From: Candidatus Saccharimonadota bacterium
Lineage (GTDB): Bacteria; Patescibacteriota; Saccharimonadia; Saccharimonadales; Saccharimonadaceae
Direction: 5' to 3'
Length of the DNA stretch: 10,460 nt
NCBI GenBank assembly: GCA_030528815.1
Contig: JAUMYE010000028.1
Span: 1 to 10,460 of the forward strand
Of the stretch, positions 1 through 6,091 are shown piece by piece. How positions within the stretch are numbered: the first letter of the stretch is position 1; each line of letters starts with the position of its first letter. A program made the translations under genes and the position numbers. The notes beneath the pieces were generated by a model. It saw only the letters and a list, made by a program, of their open reading frames with translations, was not told the DNA's origin and did not search any database.

Positions 1-3000
1 TACAGACGAGCTGTAGTTCCAAGCTAGAAGGAGTCTGCGTTGTATTGCGCTTGTTCCAAGTCTTATGAACTTCAAGGTGAGTGTATTCGGTATTCGTAAT
101 CGTAAAGCCCTCTTCGGCATTACCGTCGATCGTAGCTTTAAAGCCAGGAACTTCAGTGTTTTCTACGACGAAGAATCCAAATCTGTCTTGCTCTACGCAA
201 CTATCTTTTGTAAGTGGGCCAAATTCACCTCTCCAGCCTTCACTCTTTCTTAGCGTAATAGTATCAACAGAGTACGGGCCGCAGAATAGGCTTACTTCTA
301 CTGAATCTGGCAAATCATTGCTCGAGAGGTTAGTATCCCAAACCTTCTCTACAGGAATATTAAACTCTTCCTTATTTGTAATGATAACCGTACCGTCTTG
401 AGCCGTAGAAACCGTCGCGTTATAAGTTGCATCCTCTGGAATAATCTCGCGAACGGTATAGCCATGATGGCTACTTGTCAATGAAGGACAATCCGAAGCT
501 TTAAGATGGGTATAGTTATATAGCCAAGCGCCACTTGGATTCATATTTGCAGCCTTAGTTAGCGTAACCCGAGTATTAGCAACGTCAGAACCATTACAGA
601 CCAAGACAATGTCTACACTATTTGGAATGTTGCTTGGGTTGCGATAGTTCCAAACCTTAGCTACAGGAATATCGACATACTTAGTATTCGTAATCTGATA
701 ACCATTCGTTTCGTCACCAGTTACATTAGATTCGTAGTAATAGTTGTTATTGCCATAACCGTGTGAGCTAGGCAAGATTTCTTCAACCTCATACCTTTCA
801 CATGCGGATGTGCTTAGATTTGTCCAGCGCTCAGAATATTCATTGTCCTTTGTAAGAAGCTTAGTAGAATCCTCGATTGAAGCAAGTTTTCTGTCATTAC
901 CATTTACACAATATAGAGCAGCCGTAATTACGTCTGGACGATCCGTATCAACACCATCGCCTTCATCATCCCAGCTCTTCCGGACAGGAATATCGATTAG
1001 TTCTTCGTTTGTTACAGTAAAGCCATTTGCGGCATCACCCGTATAGTGAACCTTGAACTTAAAATCACCAGAAGCTGTAGTCTTAGTATAGATATCATCG
1101 TCCTGGTAAAGATTATTACTGCCATCAGCGTATACCTCGGCAATACCAAAGCTTCTACAATTGCCACCCAGGATATTCGTGAAAGTACCACTCCAGTTAT
1201 TAGCAGTATTTAGAGTAAGTTCTGCACGGGTAGTAGAATTGTACATGTATGGATTCATGTTGCCATCATTGTCTTCACAAAGAAGAACAACCTTAACCTC
1301 AGATGACAAGTTATCACTGCGGCCTTTCCAAGCCTTTTCTACTGGAATATCAATTTCCTTAATGTTATCTAGAGTGTATACCCAGGTACCATCAGCGTCT
1401 TTTGAGGGATAGACGCCAGCTAGTGCGAATTGTCCAGCGTAACCAATCTCTCTGACATAGTAGTCATTACCATTACACTCACCATATGGACGACCAGCCC
1501 AGCTCGTACTGTCTTCCCAGTTATTATTAGCACTAAGTACAGCAGTAGCAATAACGTTACTGCTACCCATACAAGTTAGGCCAACAGTTAGGCTTGTTAC
1601 ATCTGGTTCATCGCCAGTCCATTCCTTCTTAACCTTTACATTAACATCATGCTTGTTAATTAGCTTGTATGTGTCGCCGTCAAGATATTCTTCTCTGGTA
1701 TAGTTTTCAGGAACTACTGTTTCTGTTGCACTATATTCTGCGCAAGCAGACTTGGTAAGGTTTGTAAATTCACCTCTCCAGTTATTAGCAGCATTTAGAG
1801 TGATAGTTATAGGATTGCCAGATGCATCAAGAACTTCATCATCGCCACACATTAATTTTGCAATAATGCTCTGTGGACGGTCCTCAAGATAGTCTTCGTC
1901 GCCAAGCCATACTTTTTCCACTGGGAGAGAGGTTAAGTCAGTATTTGTTAGCTCCTGAGTTGTAGTACGAGTAGTATCGTTACCAGCAAAGGTAATCGTA
2001 CCTTCAGTCTTTTCGTATGTGCTAGTTACATCATTTTGATTGCCATCATATAGAGCAACCTCGAATGCTTTGTATTCTACAAGTTCGAATTTACCATTAA
2101 TTAACAAGAATGCTGGGAGATTATCAAATGTATAAGTATCTGGCTGGTTGTAGCAAATATTTTCTTTTGCAGCTGGCTGAAGCGAAGAAGCTTTAGCCTG
2201 AGCGCAATGAATCGGAATCTTCTCATAGCGCTTGAAAGTGCTCCAGGTATCTACAGAGCTGCCAGCGATACGATAGCGTACATCGAAAGTAATATAATGT
2301 GGGCGTTCGTCGTTTTCTAGAGTGTCATTATCATTCCAAGTCTTGATAACACTTACAGAAGATGTATAGAACTGGTTATCAAGCAAGAATTCTACCGTAC
2401 CACCATTTGTTACATTTGCGCTCTGAGGAGTAATTGAGCTGCTGAATGTCCCATTATATTTTGCTGGAACTGCAGTTTCAGTAGTACTCAAAGACAAGCC
2501 ATTACAGGTGTAGTCATTCGTAACATTAAACAAATCGCTTTTAACTTGGTGGCAGCTAATATCATTATCGCCAGCAGTAAAGTTATTGCTCTGATTCAAA
2601 GCATAATTCCTAAGAACCTTAGTCGAGCCATTATAGCTAACATTTACGGTTGCTGCGATTGAGATATCTGCGGAATGAGGGACGATACTTGTTACGCTGT
2701 TGCCATTAAAGATATTAGAGATATCACCATCGATATCAGTATCATTCCACTCTTTTACAACGGAGAGATTAAACTTTTCTTCAATTGCTGGAGAATAGGT
2801 AATCTGAGAAAGGTTCTGTGTGTTATTATTGCCGTTCGACCAGATAATAAGATGCATATCTGTACCGACAGGAAGAGCGCTATTTGCCGCGAGCGTTAGA
2901 AGATCACTCTTGCCGCTTACGCCGTAGGTGTCTACAGTCGTTCCGTTAACCTGGCCGTCAGTAATAACATAGCCATGGTTGTAGCCATACCAGCTAGGAT

Positions 3001-3397
3001 TTTGCCAGCTTGGGCCAGCACCAGCTTGATTGTTTGCGTTATTGATCGCAATAGCGATGTGCTGATGAGTATAGCCATTAATCTGACCATAATAAATAAC
3101 CTTATAAATAAGCTTATCTAGAGCTGAAGCATTTGATGTATTAACATCAACGTTCTTAATCTGGCTTGCGTTACCAGTTGGAACAGATTTTGTGTGCCAA
3201 GAACAGTAGGCAGGATTACCGTCAACAGTAAAGTAGTTGGAGTAAAAATTGCCACCAACACCGCTATACTGCACGCCAATCGTTGCTGCAAAAGCAGAAA
3301 AATTATTGATAACTAGAGTAACAGCAAATACTACCGCTGCTGTCACGAACGCTGCTGCGCTACACACAAGCGCACGCTTACGCGTAAACCTTTTCAT
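1..3397 (-). CDS. Large secreted Cna_B-repeat surface protein with thioester-domain-like head (3' end outside window)
   Basis: I translated this frame codon by codon: 1132 codons are open from the ATG at 3397 to the left edge, with no stop or frameshift. The start follows a GGGAGAGAG site about 7 nt upstream. Residues 1-37 form a signal peptide: basic MKRFTRKR, a hydrophobic core, and a probable cut after SAFA. Residues 38-205 resemble a thioester domain. From about 206 on, repeats begin with a V-x-K-x-W strand (Lys at 215, 352, 495, 591, 688, 807, 914, 1018, 1112) and end with an ITN-like strand, as in Cna_B domains that stiffen Gram-positive adhesins and pilins through Lys-Asn isopeptide bonds. 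The protein should be exported and extended from the cell surface. A sortase signal or membrane anchor would lie beyond the window. Ligand unknown; host or surface attachment is inference. It stands alone, divergent from the gene at 3651. Confidence 0.9.
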   Translation of the reverse strand, partial: MKRFTRKRALVCSAAAFVTAAVVFAVTLVINNFSAFAATIGVQYSGVGGNFYSNYFTVDGNPAYCSWHTKSVPTGNASQIKNVDVNTSNASALDKLIYKVIYYGQINGYTHQHIAIAINNANNQAGAGPSWQNPSWYGYNHGYVITDGQVNGTTVDTYGVSGKSDLLTLAANSALPVGTDMHLIIWSNGNNNTQNLSQITYSPAIEEKFNLSVVKEWNDTDIDGDISNIFNGNSVTSIVPHSADISIAATVNVSYNGSTKVLRNYALNQSNNFTAGDNDISCHQVKSDLFNVTNDYTCNGLSLSTTETAVPAKYNGTFSSSITPQSANVTNGGTVEFLLDNQFYTSSVSVIKTWNDNDTLENDERPHYITFDVRYRIAGSSVDTWSTFKRYEKIPIHCAQAKASSLQPAAKENICYNQPDTYTFDNLPAFLLINGKFELVEYKAFEVALYDGNQNDVTSTYEKTEGTITFAGNDTTRTTTQELTNTDLTSLPVEKVWLGDEDYLEDRPQSIIAKLMCGDDEVLDASGNPITITLNAANNWRGEFTNLTKSACAEYSATETVVPENYTREEYLDGDTYKLINKHDVNVKVKKEWTGDEPDVTSLTVGLTCMGSSNVIATAVLSANNNWEDSTSWAGRPYGECNGNDYYVREIGYAGQFALAGVYPSKDADGTWVYTLDNIKEIDIPVEKAWKGRSDNLSSEVKVVLLCEDNDGNMNPYMYNSTTRAELTLNTANNWSGTFTNILGGNCRSFGIAEVYADGSNNLYQDDDIYTKTTASGDFKFKVHYTGDAANGFTVTNEELIDIPVRKSWDDEGDGVDTDRPDVITAALYCVNGNDRKLASIEDSTKLLTKDNEYSERWTNLSTSACERYEVEEILPSSHGYGNNNYYYESNVTGDETNGYQITNTKYVDIPVAKVWNYRNPSNIPNSVDIVLVCNGSDVANTRVTLTKAANMNPSGAWLYNYTHLKASDCPSLTSSHHGYTVREIIPEDATYNATVSTAQDGTVIITNKEEFNIPVEKVWDTNLSSNDLPDSVEVSLFCGPYSVDTITLRKSEGWRGEFGPLTKDSCVEQDRFGFFVVENTEVPGFKATIDGNAEEGFTITNTEYTHLEVHKTWNKRNTTQTPSSLELQLVC
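1191..1216 (-). repeat. Near-identical 26-bp DNA repeat, copy in Cna_B repeat 5
   Basis: This segment matches 1776-1801 at 25 of 26 bases and encodes the T-L-N-x-A-N-N-W strand. The surrounding repeats differ much more at the DNA level, which suggests a recent exchange or strong constraint on this short block. Confidence 0.7.
1776..1801 (-). repeat. Near-identical 26-bp DNA repeat, copy in Cna_B repeat 3
   Basis: Partner of 1191-1216. The single difference turns Ala into Thr in the T-L-N-x-A-N-N-W block. Confidence 0.7.
2783..3286 (-). other. Thioester-domain-like (TED, PF08341-type) head of the surface protein
   Basis: Residues about 38-205. Visible signs are an early Tyr-Cys (Y64-C65) followed by a K-x-x-P-x-G turn, an IYYG motif at residues 101-104 where such domains often have a YYG turn, then T-H-Q-H-I-A-I-A (residues 110-117), and a terminal hydrophobic strand followed by QNL (D-M-H-L-I-I-W, then residues near 195). 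In thioester adhesins of Gram-positive bacteria a Cys and a Gln form an internal bond that can capture host amines. C65 is a good candidate Cys. The Gln is uncertain: Q112 sits one residue before the usual T-Q-x-A-I register, where H113 would align. The fold assignment is therefore stronger than the claim of an active bond. Confidence 0.5.
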
Positions 3398-3447
3398 ACA
3401 TCTCTCTCCCAAAATTTGTATGTTTATTTTTGACCTTTGATACTTAT

Positions 3448-3476
3448 ATATTAGCATAAGCATTTTAGAAGCGCAA
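3448..3476 (-). promoter_or_regulatory. Promoter of the surface protein gene
   Basis: On the minus strand: TTGCGC (3471-3476), a 17-nt spacer, then TAATAT (3448-3453) preceded by TGC, an extended -10. Expected transcription start is near 3441, giving a leader of about 44 nt that contains the GGGAGAGAG ribosome site at about 3403-3411. Confidence 0.65.
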
Positions 3477-3527
3477 GGGTTTTATAAAGATTTTTATTAG
3501 TTCTTCTACCCCTAAAACGCCCTTCTA

Positions 3528-3556
3528 TTGACTAATCATACCGTTTGTGCTATAAT
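3528..3556 (+). promoter_or_regulatory. Strong extended -10 promoter of the plus-strand membrane protein gene
   Basis: TTGACT (3528-3533), a 17-nt spacer and TGC-TATAAT (-10 at 3551-3556). This is nearly a consensus housekeeping sigma promoter, with both the -35 and the extended -10 elements. Expected start is near 3563, leaving an unusually long leader of about 88 nt for this window. Confidence 0.8.
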
Positions 3557-3573
3557 ATATAAATTCATTCGCT

Positions 3574-3612
3574 GTGATTATTCTTAGCAACGTTCCTTAA
3601 AAGATTAGTCAC
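3574..3612 (+). promoter_or_regulatory. Hairpin in the 5' leader of the membrane protein mRNA
   Basis: Arms 3574-3585 and 3601-3612 pair over 12 positions with one G-U and one U-U, closing a 15-nt loop. It lies wholly in the predicted leader, 25 nt before the Shine-Dalgarno site. It has no U-tract, so it is unlikely to be a terminator. It could stabilise the mRNA or be a protein-binding site. No known riboswitch class is recognised. Confidence 0.45.
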
Positions 3613-3637
3613 AAAAATCCCTTTCCCTTAGAGCATT

Positions 3638-3644
3638 GGAGGTG
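3638..3644 (+). promoter_or_regulatory. Ribosome binding site that fixes the start at 3651
   Basis: GGAGGTG lies 6 nt before the ATG at 3651. A TTG start at 3636 in the same frame would overlap this site, so the ATG is preferred. Confidence 0.85.
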
Positions 3645-3650
3645 CTTTAT

Positions 3651-4091
3651 ATGTTATTTGATCGTAGAACGAAGAAAGAAAACACCTTGCTGTTCTGGTA
3701 TAGCAGTTTATTCATGCTCGTTATGCCAGTTCTGCTCACCTTGGCACTGAAGTACTTAATGCCACAGGCATACGAGAATCTGCTGCTAGATAAGTCCTAT
3801 TTCATCTTATCGAGCGTGCTAAACTGCGGTGCTACTACCCTGGCCTACATTGGACCAATGGTCGCAAAAAATGCCAGATACTGTATACTCTTTAACTTCA
3901 TGATCACCTTCACCCCACTCCTGATCTTTGCCGTACATAACAACACGGCTCAGCTCACGGTTGCAACTAAGGCCTACGAAAGCACCATGGCAACGCACAA
4001 CTATCTGCTTGCTGTCCTGCTTGTCATTCTGGCTCAGGTCGTCTTCTCGAAGATCGAGATCATAAGTAACAAAGAGAAAGAAACAAGCTAA
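3651..4091 (+). CDS. Small four-helix membrane protein of unknown function
   Basis: A 146-residue protein and the only plus-strand gene in the window. It begins with a basic MLFDRRTKKE segment, then hydrophobic helices at about 13-36, 50-72, 77-95 and 117-138, and a short charged tail (SNKEKETS). By the positive-inside rule both ends are probably cytoplasmic. No catalytic or transport motif is recognised, and I know no family for it. It has its own strong promoter, a leader hairpin, a textbook ribosome site and its own terminator, so it is a single-gene unit. It is divergent from the surface adhesin gene, sharing the 253-bp control region. Co-regulation with the adhesin is possible but unproven. 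The reality of the gene is well supported; its function is not. Confidence 0.85.
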   Translation: MLFDRRTKKENTLLFWYSSLFMLVMPVLLTLALKYLMPQAYENLLLDKSYFILSSVLNCGATTLAYIGPMVAKNARYCILFNFMITFTPLLIFAVHNNTAQLTVATKAYESTMATHNYLLAVLLVILAQVVFSKIEIISNKEKETS

Positions 4092-4105
4092 TCTTAACAT
4101 TTTCC

Positions 4106-4129
4106 GCCACCTGATTCGGGTGGCTTTTT
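4106..4129 (+). terminator. Rho-independent terminator of the membrane protein gene
   Basis: GCCACC (4106-4111) pairs with GGTGGC (4119-4124) across a 7-nt loop and is followed by TTTTT. It sits 15 nt after the stop codon. Confidence 0.85.
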
Positions 4130-4138
4130 CTTGACAAC

Positions 4139-4165
4139 AAAAATCCGCCCATTTCAGAGCGGATT
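4139..4165 (-). terminator. Rho-independent terminator of glyS
   Basis: Read on the minus strand, AATCCGC pairs with GCGGATT (4159-4165 with 4142-4148), then a T-tract follows. It begins 6 nt after the glyS stop and lies back-to-back with the plus-strand terminator at 4106-4129. Confidence 0.85.
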
Positions 4166-4170
4166 CTTTA

Positions 4171-5493
4171 CTATAGTTCAGCAATCTTTACGCGAACCTG
4201 TTCGGTCGTATCGCGATCGCGAATCGTAACCGAATCATCCTCAAGCGAGTCAAAGTCGACGACAATACACTTTGGCGTACCAATCTCGTCCTGTTTGAGA
4301 TAGCGCTTACCAATGTTGCCAGAATCGTCCCAAGTAACATTGCCATACTTCTTGCGAAGAAGATCATAGACCTCGCGAGCCTTATTAACTAGCTCTGGCT
4401 TGTTCTTTAGAAGTGGCGATACACAGAAGCGATATGGTGCCAAATTCTCTGGCAAAGCCAAAATCGTGCGCTTCTTGCCGTCTTTTTCTTCTACTTTGTA
4501 TGCGCAGCTTAGAACTGCGAGAAGCAAACGCTCAACACCAATCGAAGGCTCAATAACATGAGGAACAAAACGTTCGCCACCACCCTTTGGAATATATTCC
4601 ATACTCTTGTTGCTTGCCTTCTGGATATTCATAAGGTCGAAATCCGTGCGGTATGCCAAGCCCATAAGCTCTTCCTGGCCGTTTGGATAATCAAACATAA
4701 TATCAATCGTATGCTTAGAATAATGCGCACGATCTTCTGGAGCAACTTCAAAGTCATGAATCATATTAGCATCAAGGCCCATCTCTTCGGTCAAGAATTT
4801 ATGATAGGCATCGTGTAGCTGCTTGAAGTTTTCTTCCCAAGTTGATGGATCGATAAAATACTCGATCTCCATCTGTTCACATTCGCGGTCGCGCAAGACA
4901 AAATCGCGAGGCGAAATTTCGTTACGAAAAGCTTTACCTTGCTGAGCAAGACCAAATGGCAAATCTGGATAAATCGTATCAACTACGTTCTTGTAGTTCG
5001 TAAAGATACCCTGAGCAGTCTCTGGGCGAAGATATGCAATAGAAGAATCATCATCAACAGGACCAACATGCGTCTGGAACATCATGTTAAACTTGCGGAT
5101 ATCACTCCAGTTAACCTTGCCACAAGTTGGGCACTTTGCATTCTTTGCCTTAAACTCTTCCGTTGAGATGCTTTCGTTTGCGCCCTCAACAAGCTTGTCG
5201 GCGCGGAAACGACCATGGCACTCGTTACATTCTACGAGTGGGTCTGCAAAAGTTGCAGTGTGACCAGAGGCCTCCCACGTCTTTGGGTTCATAATAATAG
5301 CCGCATCAACACCATACATGTCGTCACGACCTTCTACCCAGTAATTCCACCAGGTATTCATAATGCGGCGCTTCAACGCGACACCAAGAGGACCAAAATC
5401 CCAGGTACCAGCCATACCGCCATAAACATCAGAGCCTTGCCAAATGAAGCCACGACGTTTACATAAACTTACAATATCTTCCATTTTTGCCAT
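4171..5493 (-). CDS. glyS: Glycine--tRNA ligase, single-chain (alpha2, GlyQS/eukaryotic-like) type
   Basis: Charges tRNA-Gly with glycine in the cytoplasm. The 440-residue product carries the class II hallmarks: an N-terminal RGF...YGG...DFGPLG block (about 15-38), motif 2 starting FRNEISPRDF (about 189) with a downstream R-x-R-E-C-E-Q-M-E-I-E, and motif 3 PHVIEPSIGVER (about 311-322). The C-terminal anticodon-binding domain runs from LAPYRFCVSP to the end. Two CxxC pairs (C89/C92, C121/C124) are probably a zinc knuckle in the usual insertion. Length is near the family norm of about 460. I chose the ATG at 5493 (MAKMED): an upstream ATG at 5538 would add 15 residues encoded by the preceding terminator and this gene's own promoter. 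It has its own promoter and terminator. Confidence 0.97.
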   Translation of the reverse strand: MAKMEDIVSLCKRRGFIWQGSDVYGGMAGTWDFGPLGVALKRRIMNTWWNYWVEGRDDMYGVDAAIIMNPKTWEASGHTATFADPLVECNECHGRFRADKLVEGANESISTEEFKAKNAKCPTCGKVNWSDIRKFNMMFQTHVGPVDDDSSIAYLRPETAQGIFTNYKNVVDTIYPDLPFGLAQQGKAFRNEISPRDFVLRDRECEQMEIEYFIDPSTWEENFKQLHDAYHKFLTEEMGLDANMIHDFEVAPEDRAHYSKHTIDIMFDYPNGQEELMGLAYRTDFDLMNIQKASNKSMEYIPKGGGERFVPHVIEPSIGVERLLLAVLSCAYKVEEKDGKKRTILALPENLAPYRFCVSPLLKNKPELVNKAREVYDLLRKKYGNVTWDDSGNIGKRYLKQDEIGTPKCIVVDFDSLEDDSVTIRDRDTTEQVRVKIAEL

Positions 5494-5502
5494 AACATTC
5501 CT

Positions 5503-5530
5503 ATTATATAACAGATACGAATAAAGCCAA
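5503..5530 (-). promoter_or_regulatory. glyS promoter with almost no leader
   Basis: TTGGCT (5525-5530), a 16-nt spacer and TATAAT (5503-5508). Only 9 nt separate the -10 box from the ATG at 5493. The AGGA at 5499-5502 would lie upstream of the expected transcription start, so it probably does not act as a ribosome site. Confidence 0.65.
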
Positions 5531-5557
5531 AATCCCACAAGTCTTCCTTGTGGGATT
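5531..5557 (-). terminator. Terminator of the 5574-6077 gene, abutting the glyS promoter
   Basis: A perfect 11-bp stem (5531-5541 with 5547-5557) with a 5-nt loop. On the minus strand it ends in ATTTT. The -35 box of glyS starts at the next base (5530), so one gene's end and the next gene's promoter are directly joined. Confidence 0.85.
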
Positions 5558-5573
5558 GCTCATATTTTAAGCT

Positions 5574-6077
5574 TTAGGCAGCTACGCTAAACTTTGCCAA
5601 AATTGCGTTGTATTCTTGTGTCTGATAATCAAGACCTTTGATCTGTGGCGAAAGCCTAATCTGGTAAGTTGCGCCATTTTTGAGCGTAAACTCAATCATT
5701 GCACCACCAATAACTTTCTTTACACTAATGCTCTGCATATCGCTATAAAGCACATAGAATAGCTGCGAACCTTCAATAACCTGCGCAGTATTCCATTTCT
5801 TGAATAGACCCTTTTTCTTGACTGCAAGTGCGCCAATACCGGTCTCTGTAACGTCTAGCATTACAAACAAATAGCGTTCAGGAAACAAAGTTTGTTTAGA
5901 GCTGCTAGCCTGAACTGCGTTGCCAATTGCGTAGCCTACAAGACCACCACCATAGTAAGCGCCACTTGCGCTCTGAACTACCTGATCCGACGCAAAGACA
6001 TAATGGTTTTCTGAGCCATGGCAACCCATCGATTGAAAAGTAGCCGCTGCCGACTGAAGTGTATCAAATTGTTCCAT
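5574..6077 (-). CDS. Small soluble beta-rich protein, possibly PH-like; function unknown
   Basis: A 167-residue protein with no signal peptide. A Gly-rich stretch near residues 39-53 (YYGGGLVGYAIG) could be a short turn or membrane-contacting segment. From about 63 to 160 it alternates strand-like segments, with I-G-A-L-A-V-K-K-K-G-L-F at about 81-92, then S-D-M-Q-S-I-S-V, then M-I-E-F-T-L-K-N-G, and ends in a short helix. The pattern of basic turn, 'D-x-x-S-I' strand and 'L-x-x-G' hairpin resembles small bacterial PH-like domains, but I cannot confirm this. It starts only 9 nt after the recO stop, yet has its own -10 box overlapping that stop, and it is followed by a strong terminator. It may therefore be expressed both from recO read-through and as a leaderless mRNA. 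Confidence 0.75.
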   Translation of the reverse strand: MEQFDTLQSAAATFQSMGCHGSENHYVFASDQVVQSASGAYYGGGLVGYAIGNAVQASSSKQTLFPERYLFVMLDVTETGIGALAVKKKGLFKKWNTAQVIEGSQLFYVLYSDMQSISVKKVIGGAMIEFTLKNGATYQIRLSPQIKGLDYQTQEYNAILAKFSVAA

Positions 6078-6085
6078 ATATTTTT

Positions 6086-6091
6086 ATTATA
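6086..6091 (-). promoter_or_regulatory. -10 box giving a probable leaderless mRNA, overlapping the recO stop codon
   Basis: TATAAT lies 8 nt before the ATG at 6077, and its bases include the TAA stop of recO. No good -35 is seen at the expected distance, and there is no Shine-Dalgarno site, so the element rests on the -10 alone. Confidence 0.45.

Larger units (their letters stand above)
1..2782 (-). repeat. Array of eight complete plus one partial Cna_B-type domain repeats
   Basis: The spacing between strand-A lysines is 137, 143, 96, 97, 119, 107, 104 and 94 residues, so the two repeats nearest the head are longer than the later ones. Each complete repeat has a Lys in V-x-K-x-W and an Asn in the last strand (LDN, LTN, LIN, LDN, VTN, ITN, ITN, ITN), and a mid-domain Glu is clear in all but the second. 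In repeat 3 these are K495, E559, N581; in repeat 8 K1018, E1079, N1102. This matches the Lys-Asn bond with a catalytic acid known in Cna_B domains. Repeats 3-8 also carry two Cys at equivalent places, for example C517/C552 and C1039/C1067. The repeats are diverged in sequence apart from short conserved blocks. Confidence 0.85.

Noticed and set aside
81..1412. Plus-strand frames of 60-106 residues inside the surface protein gene
   Set aside because: They are antisense to a continuous 1132-codon frame with clear repeats and have no ribosome sites. Their own similarity to each other reflects the repeats on the other strand.
3636..3650. TTG start five codons upstream of the membrane protein ATG
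   Set aside because: It overlaps the GGAGGTG ribosome site that serves the ATG at 3651.
3819..4184. Minus-strand 121-residue frame
   Set aside because: It runs antisense to a well-supported gene and through two terminators, and overlaps the glyS end. Its Cys/Arg-rich composition is typical of a shadow frame.
5494..5538. 15-residue N-terminal extension of GlyRS from the ATG at 5538
   Set aside because: These codons lie in the terminator of the previous gene and in the glyS promoter, and the extension has no family similarity. The ATG at 5493 gives a normal GlyRS N-terminus.
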